A stretch of 46,889 nt of DNA from Falciphora oryzae. Taxonomy: Eukaryota; Ascomycota; Sordariomycetes; Magnaporthales; Magnaporthaceae. Shown in pieces: positions 33,252 to 43,197 of this stretch; within the stretch, counting starts at the first letter, position 1, and every line of letters begins with the position of its first letter. The DNA is taken from NCBI GenBank assembly GCA_000733355.1, contig JNVV01000077.1, forward strand, positions 1-46,889, in the 5' to 3' direction. Under the pieces are notes generated by a model. The model saw only the letters and a list, made by a program, of their open reading frames with translations. It ran no database searches and had not been told where the DNA came from. The position numbers were made by a program, and so were the translations under genes.

Positions 33252-34493
33252 ATGTTATCCGCAAGAATCGCCCCGAGGTCTGCGAGGGCCATTCGCCTCC
33301 CCGCCCACGTTCCCGCCAGGACAAGTCTGCGCCAAGCTCGGTTCCAATCTACCTCCTCATCTTCCTCGGCATCCTCCAGTGGCTCCCATTTTGCCGTCGG
33401 CGCCGTGGGTGGTCTCGTGGGTGCCGGCGCCCTCTATGGCGTCTACCAGTTTACCCCCGCCGGCCGCATGGCCAGGCGCGTGAACAAGGCCGCGGGGGAG
33501 GCCGAGGCCAAGTACAATGAGGCGGCAAAGAAGCTCCGTGAAAAGGCTCCGACCTCCACCGACCAGGCCATCGACTCCATGAGGCGGCTCGCCTTGACGT
33601 ACGCCACCTGGGTCCCCGGCGGTCGCGCCTACGTGGAGGCGGCGTTTGCCGACGTCGACAAGATCCGCGAGAAGCACAGCGATGAGGCCGACAAGATCGT
33701 CCAGGACGCGTACAAGAAACTACAAGAGTCAAATAAGGCAGGCTTTAGCCTAGAAGACGCGTCCAAGGCGTGGGATGTTCTGGCCGAAGTGTCACAGAGG
33801 GTGGCCGGGCTAGCCGGGGACGCGGCGGGAGACGTGCTCGACAACCACCCCAAGCTAAAGGAGAAGCTCGGCGGCGACGTGGACCAGCTGAAGCATATGG
33901 GCGAGCAGTACGGCCCGGAGGCCAAGAAGATGGTGGACGAGACGTGGGCGCAGATGCGCGACATCGTCTCGGGCGGCCTGAGCGCCGAGAACATCGACAA
34001 GGCCCGCAAGCTGGTGGAGGAGAAGATGCAGCAGGTGCAGAAGCTCGGCGACGAAGCCTGGAAGGAGGCCCTCGAGAAGGCCAAGCCCCTGTTTGAGAAG
34101 AGCCCCAAGGTGAAGAAGATCATCGAGGAGAACGCCGACGCGCTGAAGCGGGGCAACACCAAGGAGTTGTTCGACAAGGCGCGCTCCGCCGCGGAGTCGG
34201 GGGAGACGGGAGACCTGGAGAAGTACGTCGGCCAGGCGGCCGGCAAGCCGAAGAAAGCTTCCGGCGGCGGCAGCAGCGCCATGGGCGGTGGCCTCGAAGA
34301 GTACCTCGGCAAAATCCCCAACGGCTCCGAGATCCTTCCCAACCTGCAGCAGCTGGGCGAGGTTGCGATGAAGCACAAGGAGGAGGGAGAGCAGCTCCTC
34401 AAGGAGACGGTGGAGGAGCTCAAGATGGTCCTGGAGCAGAAGGTCAAGAAGGCGGAGGAGATTGCGGAGAAGGCCAAGAAGGAGTCGAAGTGA
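33252..34493 (+). CDS. Mitochondrial-type membrane protein with long helical domain
   Basis: Intronless frame of 413 residues. The first 32 residues (MLSARIAPRSARAIRLPAHV onward, ending near RQARFQS) have many Arg and no acidic residues, like a mitochondrial targeting sequence. A Ser-rich linker leads to one hydrophobic segment with small-residue spacing, FAVGAVGGLVGAGALYGVY (about residues 47-65), a glycine-zipper-like helix. The remaining 340 residues are highly charged, Lys/Glu/Ala-rich helices, probably coiled coil or amphipathic like apolipophorin or LEA proteins, interrupted by a Gly/Ser stretch near residue 340 and ending in EKAKKESK. Likely inner-membrane anchored; which side the long domain faces is not shown. 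Family function is unknown to me. Confidence 0.75.
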   Translation: MLSARIAPRSARAIRLPAHVPARTSLRQARFQSTSSSSSASSSGSHFAVGAVGGLVGAGALYGVYQFTPAGRMARRVNKAAGEAEAKYNEAAKKLREKAPTSTDQAIDSMRRLALTYATWVPGGRAYVEAAFADVDKIREKHSDEADKIVQDAYKKLQESNKAGFSLEDASKAWDVLAEVSQRVAGLAGDAAGDVLDNHPKLKEKLGGDVDQLKHMGEQYGPEAKKMVDETWAQMRDIVSGGLSAENIDKARKLVEEKMQQVQKLGDEAWKEALEKAKPLFEKSPKVKKIIEENADALKRGNTKELFDKARSAAESGETGDLEKYVGQAAGKPKKASGGGSSAMGGGLEEYLGKIPNGSEILPNLQQLGEVAMKHKEEGEQLLKETVEELKMVLEQKVKKAEEIAEKAKKESK

Positions 34494-35400
34494 TGCATGG
34501 CAGGGCAGATGAAGGAGAAGCATTTCCACCATTCACCCACGGAGCATTGGAGCCGGAGTCTGGCGTTCCTCGTACCTAAAAGACTACTTTCAACCTCCCT
34601 GTTTATAGCAGCTGGCCTTTGAGGCCTAGAGGTATCAAAAAGATTGTACTCCTCTATGGACCGGATCCCTGAAGATCATCTCGGCGTGTTCGTGATCCTC
34701 GCCGGCGCTGGGCCCCGCTTTCTTCAGCATCCCAACCAGCCTGCGGCGTTCTTGCCAGTCATCCGGCCGTCGACAAGATTCGCGCTCGCCGAGTTGACTG
34801 CACTGCCCAACATGATCACTCCCGTGGTGGGCCTGCCCGATCAGGTCGAAGCGATGGCGCCGATCCGTACGACTGTCACGAAGCAGACACCGACCAGTCG
34901 GGAGAAGGCGGCAAGACCAGAAGCCACCGCCCTTTCGCCCTCTGCATCAACACCGATGCCGCCCTCGATCTGCACAAATAGCAATTTGTGCCGTCCGCCT
35001 CGCTGGCCACGCGGCGTCCGAGGCGCACATGAGACGACGCGCGGCTGGAGCCCGTGACGGCGGCGAGACATTGTCACAGCAACCGCGCGGCTAAAGACCT
35101 AGACGTTGTTTTCTACGAGGATTTCATTTCTACTTGGAGTTCGATGATGACGCCTGACCCAGGCGCTCGAAAGTAGCTCCGTTAGCTAGTCCACAACTCC
35201 TCCTAGCCCAGATACCGGGCCACCGCATGTTCCCCGCCCACGCATCCTTCGCCCTTCATCATGACTATGGTAGGGGCGTATGCCGTCTCCCCTCTATCCT
35301 TTGGCAGTCGCATTGTCCTGCTCAATGTGAGGGCTTAAATATCGCCTAAATACTTCTGTTAACGCTCGATGTGCTAGCAGGATCGAAAGGGGGAAAACCA
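34494..35400. other. Intergenic, no recognised gene
   Basis: Follows the stop of the gene at 33252. A 137-codon plus-strand frame (34644-35057) and its minus-strand shadow are Pro/Ser/Thr-rich with no recognisable feature; I regard them as chance frames. Confidence 0.4.
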
Positions 35401-35627
35401 TCACTTACGCCCTTCCTGGCGGATCAGCATAAACACGAGGCCGCCTAGCCGTTTCGCATTGTCGGCGACTATCTTGCGCGCCGTCGACTTCTTGATTCCC
35501 ATCCTCGAAAACGCCTTCATCATCTCGTTCTGCGGTATATCTCGGACGCCGGCACTCTCGATTCCATCGCAGTCGAGTTCTCGGTAGCCTCGAATCGCGC
35601 GGTTCAACAGCGACTAGAGGCCGTGAT
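35401..35627 (-). pseudogene. Decayed relative of the small gene at 36720 (copy C)
   Basis: Minus-strand frame reads LDCDGIESAGV, then MMKAFSRMGIKKSTARKIVA, then KRLGGLVFMLI and RQEGRK before a stop. It matches exon 2 of the gene at 36720 in pattern: DCDAVESACV, AGVEEEVARALV and QLDGVTLYIM. A 3' splice-like CTCTAG lies at about 35628, where the exon would begin. No first exon with a start codon is seen upstream before the next relative. It may be a gene fragment or a spliced gene whose first exon I cannot find. Confidence 0.4.
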
Positions 35628-35878
35628 GGGGTATGCCTAGGGTCCTACCGAGAAGAGGGAGCAGGAGACTCGGGGTGCATCTGTAATGTGATGATGAGAA
35701 GTTTATATAAATATTTCTAGAAAGGGTTCGATGAAAAGCCTGCGGTACCAGGCGGACAGGCAGGGCAGATGAAAGGCAGCAGAATGATATCATTCGGAAG
35801 AGACTCAGGCCAAGGGCCCGTGCGACGGTGGGTTCCATCTAGGTGCTTCAGTGCTTGATCCCCGTAGGTGCCGCGAGG

Positions 35879-36170
35879 CTAAAGTGGCCGGAATAGAGAA
35901 CGGATGGCTGAATTAGAAAAATAATCCCTGGATTTATCCTTAACAGAAAGAAAGACGTGGTTGTCTGAGGGAAGATCTGCGGTCTCTATTCTAACGGCAC
36001 CCAGGGAATAGTCGTTGGAGACCCCCATGTGCCGCGTCCACGTGGTATCTACTCCATCGGCTTGCTCTACGATTCCTCCCACTAGAGCTTCCGCCTCCTC
36101 CTTGTTCGCTCCAGCCTTGATGAGCTGGTCGACGGGAGATTCTCGATACCGTCGATAAATACATTGTCAT
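35879..36170 (-). pseudogene. Decayed relative of the small gene at 36720 (copy B)
   Basis: Minus-strand frame reads VDQLIKAGANKEEAEALVGG, then IVEQADGVDTTW, then RIETADLPSDNHVFLSV to a stop at 35879. The AGxxxEEAxALVG-I-EQxDGV pattern matches the exon 2 product of the gene at 36720 (AGVEEEVARALVGDIGEQLD). Unlike that gene it continues 40 residues past the shared block. The region upstream has a short ATG frame (MASAATAVIT, near 36262) that stops quickly, so a working two-exon structure is not evident. Confidence 0.4.
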
Positions 36171-36719
36171 CTTGTTTTTGTCATTGGGGCCGCATCCTCA
36201 TCTGTCATTGACTACGACAACGACATGAGCAGTGATAACCGCAGTAGCGGCGCTGGCCATCTTCGCGGTTTCAGTTAGAGCTGTGGCCTGGGTATGGGAG
36301 CTGGTTTGTTCGATTGGAAAAACTTCGAGATGGACGCCCACTGGAAGTCGTTATTATTAGGGTTTGAAGATGGTTAGAACTCGGCAAATTCCCCAACTGG
36401 ACGGATGGCTGCATTGAGTATATATCGGAACTCGAACAAAAGTCTCCCAGAACATCGTGTAGGTCTCAGAAGTCTCCGCTCAAGATCCGCGTAGGTGGTA
36501 ACCATAGGGGGCATTGCATATGGCAGATAGTCCTTTAATCATTTAACAAAACTGAGAGGAGAGTTGAGATTCTTGCTTTGTGGTTGGAAGAGAGGAGGGG
36601 AGAGACGAGACAACCAGAGAGGGAAGAAGCCATCCCATGCACAGTAGACAACGCATTCAGGTTCGCCACGATGAGCCAACCCTGCTCTCCACCAAGATCC
36701 CCCGTGAGGGCGTTTCCGC

Positions 36720-37099
36720 CTACTCCATGATGTAGAGCGTGACACCATCCAGCTGTTCGCCAATATCACCCACAAGTGCTCGAGCGACCTCCTCCTCGAC
36801 CCCAGCGCCCACCAGCGCCTGGACGCAGGCGCTCTCAACTGCATCGCAGTCGGGCAACGCGTCGCTCTCAAGTAGAATAGGTTTCAGTGTGACGTAAAGG
36901 TTGTTGGTTTCTCAGAGCTGACGATCCGAACCCTCCCGTTCCGGTCGGCCGGATTGTGGCCGCAGCGCTCGTGGATACCCTGCAAAATGTACATCATGAG
37001 CAGCCTTGCTGCCGCGTCTGCCTTTTGAGGGGTATTCGCGATGGGAGAGGCGGCCGCGGCCACGGGAGCCGCGCCGTCGTTCTCGTTGGCCTCCGACAT
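36720..37099 (-). CDS. Small two-exon protein of a local three-copy family
   Basis: Exon 1 is 37099-36923 (59 codons, MSEANENDGA... to GRVRI). The intron is 36922-36867 (56 bp, GTCAGC...TTGAG, with an ACACTGA branch-like site). Exon 2 is 36866-36720. The product is 107 residues: an Ala-rich N-terminus, a helix RLLMMYILQGIHERCG, then DCDAVESACVQALVGAGVEE and ALVGDIGEQLDGVTLYIME at the end. No signal peptide or membrane segment. Cytosolic or nuclear location is a guess. Two related, probably broken copies lie downstream on the same strand. I do not recognise a named family; the splice model is supported by phase and by similarity of exon 2 to the relatives. Confidence 0.55.
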
Positions 37100-38394
37100 T
37101 TATCAAATAAAGATTTCTTTTAATTAGCCGTCGCGAAATGAGCTGACAGTGGACAACAACATGTGGGTCCTGGACGCGAGATGGCGTAAAAGTTTTGTGT
37201 CTTGGCCCTGGGCTGGGATTGAAGTGGTGGGAAGGTGGAAGAGGCTGGTTAGAGGGTAAACTTGGGCAGGCGCCTGACTGGGTTTAGACCGTGGCAAACT
37301 GGAAGAGGAAATGGCGCTTGGTGATTTGGCCCATGTCTTTTGTGATGTCCTGGGGTAGGAGAAAGGCTCGAAAGACTTTTTTCTAGGGATGAAGTCGTTG
37401 TGAGGGTTGGGTGGGCTGTCCGGTTTGGGCCGGGTTGTAGCAAAAACGCGTAACGGAAAAGAGCTGAGCAGAGGTATCCCCCTACCCACCCTGTGCAGGA
37501 CGTCGAAGAAAGAGGATGCAAGGGATTTACGCTCACGGCCTAGGTAGGCAGAGCAAAGTCTAAGGGTGATGATAGTTTTGTAGTCCAAGGCTTCTATTCT
37601 TCCTTGTCGTTAGCATGGTGAAAGATCTAGAAAGGAAGGCTTCAGTACCTTCTCAACCTTGGAGTAGGTGGGCGATGCTTTTTCCACTGTTTGGGTGATC
37701 GACGTTTGCTGGTGGGAAGAGCAGGAGAGAAAATCTTGGGGTGGGAGCAGGAACGGGTACCTATTTATATGGCAGACAATCATGCTGAAAACTACGGGCA
37801 CGAAGGGCAGGTACGCTCAGCCGTGAGACCAGATCGGAGTGATAGGAAAGTGAGGAGAGAGACGCCAGTATTACAGCTTAAATAAACTTGTTGCTGCCAG
37901 TCACACCCTCTTCATTTCAACACCAAGCCCTGGGGAAACATCAGATGCCGTAGAGCCGGGGGCCAGATAGTTTCCGCTGGCACAAGCAAGCCTGGCTTGC
38001 TGGCAGTCTTGGGGAAAGTGTTCTTCTAGGCGAATGGCGGCGGTAGCCTTGTATAATAGATCTTTTTTTTCAAGTCTTTCAATTTTTTACAGGCTTTTGG
38101 CAGCTTTATCTGTCGATACGAAAGGTGTCGCAAAGGATCGAGGGGGTACCCCGGCTGTGCCGGCCGGGATCTGCATCACCACCCTCATCGGCGTCGCAGG
38201 TGCTCAACAAGCAGTTACAAAGCACTCGGCGACGCCGAGAAGGGCTCTCCACTCCTACTGCGCACTCGTATATAAAGACCCCGAAGGTGGTAAACCCTCG
38301 GGCGCTTTCCTATTAGTTCCTTAAAGGTAGAAATCAAAACAATCCTTCTACTGCATACCCTCTACTTTGCAATAGTTATGAGCCCGGCGTTTTA
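37100..38394. other. Upstream region and left flank of the gypsy insertion
   Basis: The first part is probably the promoter and leader of the minus-strand gene at 37099; frames on both strands here lack features. From about 38030 the composition changes. A TATATAAAG box is at 38269-38277, ahead of the gypsy insertion at 38395. Because plus-strand copia gag sequence resumes on the far side of the gypsy element, this TATA box may belong to the 5' LTR of that copia element, but LTR borders could not be fixed. Confidence 0.35.
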
Positions 38395-38895
38395 TGTAAC
38401 ACCCCGCACAGAGCCATGATCAGCAGCCCTAGGGACCGCCACCAGTGGCCTCAGGGGAGGACCCCGAGTGGTAGCCAGAGGGGCGCAAGCCCTGAAGGAC
38501 GTGCGGATCAAAAGAGTTTAGCCTTATGACACGCCCGCCGGTTAGCCTCCGTAGATACGGACGCTCAGCCCGGTTAAGGCGCACCCAAGCTCCGAACCCT
38601 GATAAGAGGACAAAGCATAACCAGCCCCGTACGGACGCCGCGGAGGAGGAGGCGTGCCGACGGCAACCGAAGGACGGCCGGACGGCCAGGCATAAGAAGG
38701 GCCCGAAGGACCCCCTTGTGAAGGGAGTTTGGAGGGCAAGCTATCGTTTTTGTTTTATCTTTACTATAGGCTGGTTTAGCCCTGCACGAATACGATTGTT
38801 GAGCTGCTGGACCTTTGAGATTTCCCTGAGAGAACCCCCCCTTTCTAGGTTTGACATTGCTGTAGTTTGCTATAGTAGGGCTGAGATTTGTTACA
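38395..38895 (+). repeat. Gypsy 5' LTR (501 bp)
   Basis: TGTAACACCCCGCACAGAGC at the start, GATTTGTTACA at the end. Compared with 43198-43698 it has the same length, no gaps, and 18 differences by my count, every one a transition; in 13 of them this copy has T where the other has C. Confidence 0.9.
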
Positions 38896-38941
38896 ATTCG
38901 ATAGCTTTATTTGCTTAGACCTTTAGTACTTATCAGCTACC

Positions 38942-40560
38942 ATGTTGGACCTTGGCGATTTCGTCGACCTTAACGATCTAAGCTAGAACGAGGATCCAGG
39001 AACGGGGACATTTACCTTTCCCTTTGGACGAGAGTAACCTACTTTTGATAACCCCCGAGGATATCCGGATTTTAGCTTTTATAGCGTTGTATCCTACACC
39101 CGCTTACAGTTCGTTTATTACGTAACGCGAGATTGCATCCCTACTAAAATCCTGTTATAGTTCCAAAAAGCCCTAGTGGAACGGAAGGCAGTTCGCGAGG
39201 CCTTTGGCCTCCTAAACGATTTGGACGATCCGGATCACCCCAACCCCGAGCCTTTAGCCCCGGCTTATTTTCGATATTTGACCCCGTGGCAGCACGGTTA
39301 GGAGGTTAACCGCCCGTTAGGAAAACCCGGCAACCAGTTGACACCCCGGGCACCGTCGTACCACATTTTGGTTAAGGACGATAACGAAGAAAACGATATT
39401 TTTCTTTCGTACGATAAAGATAGAGGCAGCTATAAAATCCTATGGAAAATGCCCGAGCTAAAGCTTTTAAGCTTAATATAGGATTTCGACTATTGGGAAA
39501 GCAAGCTCAACTTTATGTTCGAAGCCAACTTTAACGGCTTTACTACGGTAAAATTACGTATTGCAGCCGCTGTCGGAACCTTCGATAGCGACTTTAATTC
39601 CGCTTATAACGGCTCGCGTAAAGCTAACCTTATATTAGGCTTACATTGGCGCAAGTTTATGCGATAGCTCCGTAATACCATATTGCGAAAAGATTTTTTA
39701 CTTTTAAGGGCTATTAACGATTTTTAGCAACTTATGCAAAAAAATAACAAAAACCCCGGTGTTTTCGCAATATGATACCGGCGTATGTGCGGCGAAGCAG
39801 GATAATTAGCAAATATTAACGGTTACGTAATCCGGTTGGTCCTTGCTTTAAAAATCCAAATTACCCGCGGTATGCATTACAAAGCAGAAATTTTAAAAAA
39901 TTTCGTCGCTACCGTTTAAATCCTTTGGGATACTTTAGGTACGGGTGCTCGCGCCCCGTACGATAAGAAAAAGGATTCCCATAAGTCCTTTTACAAAAAG
40001 GACCAAAAGGAATCGGGTAAGGACGGGAAATACAAGTCCCGAGGTAAGCAGGAAAGGCGTAATAAACGCACCGGCAAAAGCAACGGACGCTTAACGCTTT
40101 TAACCGCCGAACGCCAACGACGCATAGATGAAGGCGTATGCTTTAAATGCGGCAAGCCTAACTATATGGCGAAAAATTGCAAAAACCCCTTTTCCGCTAC
40201 CAAACCTTTTATTAAAAAGGGCGAATCCCTTTAAAAGGGAAAGGCTAAAATCAATTTTTTAAAGCGCAGGAAAGAGGAGGACGGAAAGGAGCAAAGCGAT
40301 AAACGCTAAAAAAACTAAAAGGGAACCCGGTTATCCCCGCACCGGCGTTCCGTAACGACCAAATACGCACAGCATTTGCGCTCGTTACTAAAGGGACCGT
40401 TAGCGCTCCGAACGGCGGTTTAAAAGTTAAGGTCGAGGTTAGCTTAAATACGTTCGTCGAAATTAACACAATTTTTATTACCTTTTGCAAGTCCTTAGGA
40501 TTTAAGCCTTGCAACCGTTCCAAATATAACCATTAATCCCTTATTTTAGCCGCCGCAGGC
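38942..40560 (+). pseudogene. Gypsy Gag
   Basis: Reading from ATG 38942 gives MLDLGDFVDLNDLS and then a stop. Clear Gag blocks follow: DYWESKLNFMFEA-like sequence near 39490, LRIAAAVGTFDSDF, and a Lys/Gly-rich linker at about 39965-40090. The zinc knuckle CFKCGKPNYMAKNC (40139-40180) should be CX2CX4HX4C, but the His is Tyr, which a single C-to-T change explains. Many TAG/TAA codons are spread through it. The protein would package RNA in virus-like particles in the intact element; this copy could not. Confidence 0.75.
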
Positions 40561-40629
40561 GATTAAAGCATTACGACCCACGGTATTTATTACCTACGGC
40601 TAAGCTTTTGCGACCAGTACGGCATTTCG

Positions 40630-42234
40630 GTGGAAGTTATCCGGCCGTTCCTCGCTATCGAACGGAACTTAGCAAACGCTCCTATCCTTATAAGCATGCC
40701 ACTAATGCAGGAATTAGCTATAAACCTTTACTTTGCTAAAGGCACTTGGCGTTTTAACCAACGCTTTCACGTTTATCAACTATCCGCATACTATTTCCGA
40801 AGGAGTTTTTACGCACAAAATCGTATGCTTATTTGTTTTATCCGTTTTAACCTTTTTATCGGCGGCACCAAAAAGGACGACCCGTTTGAAAACCTTTCGA
40901 ACGAGCCACCGGATTTAAAAACCGTCCCTACGAGCTTACGAATAAGTTATTTCGACGTGTTCGACGTTCGCAAAGGAAAAAAGCTTCTTAAGTATAGCTA
41001 CGGTAACTATGCTATTAATTTGATCCCGGGCAAAAAACCTCCATGGAAGCAAATTTACCATTTATTTCCAGCTGAGTTAAAAGCATTCCAAAAGTACTTT
41101 GCCGATACCTTCGCATAAAGCATTATCCGTAAATTACAGTTACTAGCAAAAGCTTTTGTTATTTTTGTCCCTAAAAAAGACGGTACGTTACGTTTGTGCG
41201 TTAACTACCGAGGATTTAACGACATTACTATCAAAAATAAAGCACCGCTTCCGTTTATTGAAAAGATGCTCGACCGTTTAAACGGTGCCAAATGCTTTTC
41301 CAAAATCGACTTCGTTAATACGTATTACCGATTTCGCATTAAAAAGGGGGACGAATGGAAAACCGCGTTCCGTACCAAATACGGGTATTACGAGTATTTC
41401 GTGCTACCGTTTGGATTTACTAATGCCCCGGCATCGTTTTAAACTTACATTAATAGGGCTTTACAGGGCCTAGTGGACGATTTCGTTATCGTTTATCTAA
41501 ATGATATCTTTATTTATTCCAGTAGTAAAAAGGAGCACTAGCATTATTTAGAGCTGGTTTTGGATCGATTTCGCAGCTTTAAGCTTTATGCTAATCCTAA
41601 AAAGTGCACCTTTTTCCAGTAAAAACTTAAGTTCCTAGGCTTTATCGTTAATACCGAAGGGTTTAAAATAGATCCTACGCGTGTTTAGGTCGTCCGCGAA
41701 TGGATCGACTACTTATTTCGCACGTATAAAAATATCCAGGTTTTTGTGAGATTTTGTAACTTTTATTAACGGTTTATCCACGGCTTTTCCCGCATGGCGA
41801 AGCCTTTGTACGACCTGTTGCAAAGAATGAAAAACGGACGCAAGCTAGGCCAGATAGGCTATTATTGGCAAAAGCCCTAATAGCAAGCGTTTAAGGACCT
41901 AATTAACGCTTTTATAACCGCATTAGTGCTACGGCATTACGACCCGATTTTACCGTTACGGATCGAAACGGACGCTTCCGATTTTGCTATAGCAAGCATT
42001 TTGTCGCAAAAGCACGACGGCTAATGGCACTTTATAGCCTATTGGTTTTAAAAGTTTAAAGGTGCCGAAACCCGGTATTTTGTGTACGATAAGGAACTTT
42101 TCGCAATAGTGGGAAGTTTTCGCTATTAGCGGCATTACTTTAAAGGGGCGCAAACTACGGAAGTGTTTTCAGATTATAAAAACCTTAAAGCTTTTATAAA
42201 ATAAAAGCGCTTAAACGGACGACAAGCACGTTAG
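40630..42234 (+). pseudogene. Gypsy protease end, reverse transcriptase and RNase H
   Basis: One frame covers SMPLMQELAINL (protease end), [18 protein letters not shown] (family CVDYRGLN; the Asp is now Asn), DIKN-like [41 protein letters not shown], and the catalytic block VYLNDIFIYSSS at about 41491-41520, where the family has YLDD: the first catalytic Asp is Asn (codon 41500-41502). RNase H follows: LRIETDASDFAIASILSQ and DKELFAIV. About ten stops fall where relatives have Gln (for example before TYIN, before HYLEL and before KLKFLGF). It ends abruptly at the inverted LTR at 42235. Confidence 0.85.
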
Positions 42235-42760
42235 TGTAACAGGCCTCCGCCCTACTATAGCCAGCTACAGTAGTGTCAGGCCTGGGAAAGGGGGGTTCTC
42301 GCAGGGAGGTCTCAGAGGTTCAGCAGCTCAACAGTCGTATTCGTCAAAACTTAACAAGTTGTATTGATCGTAAAACAGAAACGATAGCTTGCCCTCCGGA
42401 CCTCCTTTACAGGGGGTCTCTCGGGCCCTCCTTATGCTTTGACCCCCCCAGCCGTCCTTCGGTTGTTATCGGCGCTGCTTCCTCCTTCGTAGCGTCCGTT
42501 GGGGTCTGCTTTTCGGTTGTTGTCGGCACGCTGCCTCCTCCGCGGCGTCCGTCGGAGCCGGATGTGTTTCGTCCCTTTTAAGGTTCCGGGCCGGGCTGAT
42601 TTGCGGGGGCTGATCGGCGCGCGTGTCGCAAAGTTAAACCCTCTTGATCCGCACATCCGTTAGGGCTTGCGCCCCTCCGGCTACCACCCGGAGGCCTCCC
42701 TTGTGGTTACCGGTGGCGTCCCCTGCGGCTGCTAGCTATGGTTCTGTGTGGGGTGTTACA
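42235..42760 (-). repeat. Inverted LTR of a related gypsy element (526 bp)
   Basis: Read on the minus strand it begins TGTAACACCCCACACAGAAC at 42760 and ends CCTGTTACA at 42235, matching the outer LTRs but more diverged and about 25 bp longer, because a block around CGGTTGTTATCGGCG / CGGTTGTTGTCGGCA (near 42460-42540) is duplicated. On the minus strand it is the 3' LTR of the chromodomain fragment next to it, with the purine tract just ahead of it. Confidence 0.8.
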
Positions 42761-42783
42761 ATTATCCCCCTCCTAAGGAGGCT
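42761..42783 (-). other. Polypurine tract of the inverted gypsy fragment
   Basis: Minus-strand CCTTAGGAGGGGGATAAT lies directly before TGTAACACC of the inverted LTR, where LTR elements carry their plus-strand primer site. The outer 3' LTR at 43198 has no such purine run beside it. Confidence 0.65.
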
Positions 42784-42930
42784 GTCCTCGGCCTCTAACT
42801 TTCTCCTTTTCCTTGGTGCAACGACAAGTTTTCGTGGATTCGCAAGGGCGTTGACCGTCTTTTTCCCTCGCCTGGGGTAGGCGCTGGTCTCCAGTAAACC
42901 CCTTAAAAAAGGATAACCAACTTGGCGATT

Positions 42931-43197
42931 TCAGGTGTCCCTTTCTTTACTGCTTGGCTCCACGTCCTGGAGCTCGCAGATTTTTCGGTTCCTTTTGTTC
43001 CGGGCCCTTTGGAAGGCTCGTACTTTCGTGGGTGCGTTGCGAAGGTGTTTTTCGGGCTCCCAAGTGTTGTATTCTGCCAGCCAATCCTTCCACTTAACCA
43101 GGTAGTACTTTTTGCTTCGGATCCGTCCCTTATCTCGTACTTTTTCGACCTCCCATTCCTTTTGGTCGTCCTCGTACTTTGGTATAGGTAGCGGTAC
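42931..43197 (-). pseudogene. Inverted chromodomain fragment of gypsy integrase
   Basis: Minus-strand frame reads PKYEDDQKEWEVEKVRDK, then KYYLVKWKDWLAEYNTWEPE, then KHLRNAPTKVRAFQR and a charged tail to a stop at 42931. This is a chromodomain: the E-W-E-V-E-K opening, Y-LVKWK-W and NTWEPE are its hallmarks. It sits at the C-terminus of integrase in chromoviruses and directs insertion to marked chromatin. It is open without stops for about 88 codons, better kept than the plus-strand coding parts. It is cut off by the outer LTR at 43198, and the catalytic integrase core is absent. Confidence 0.85.

Noticed and set aside
33629..34540. 303-codon minus-strand frame
   Set aside because: Shadow of the Lys/Glu-rich mitochondrial-type gene; Ser/Leu/Phe-rich composition is the complement of its codons.
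38526..38918. 130-codon frame repeated at 43329-43724
   Set aside because: Both lie inside the gypsy LTRs and are non-coding repeats.
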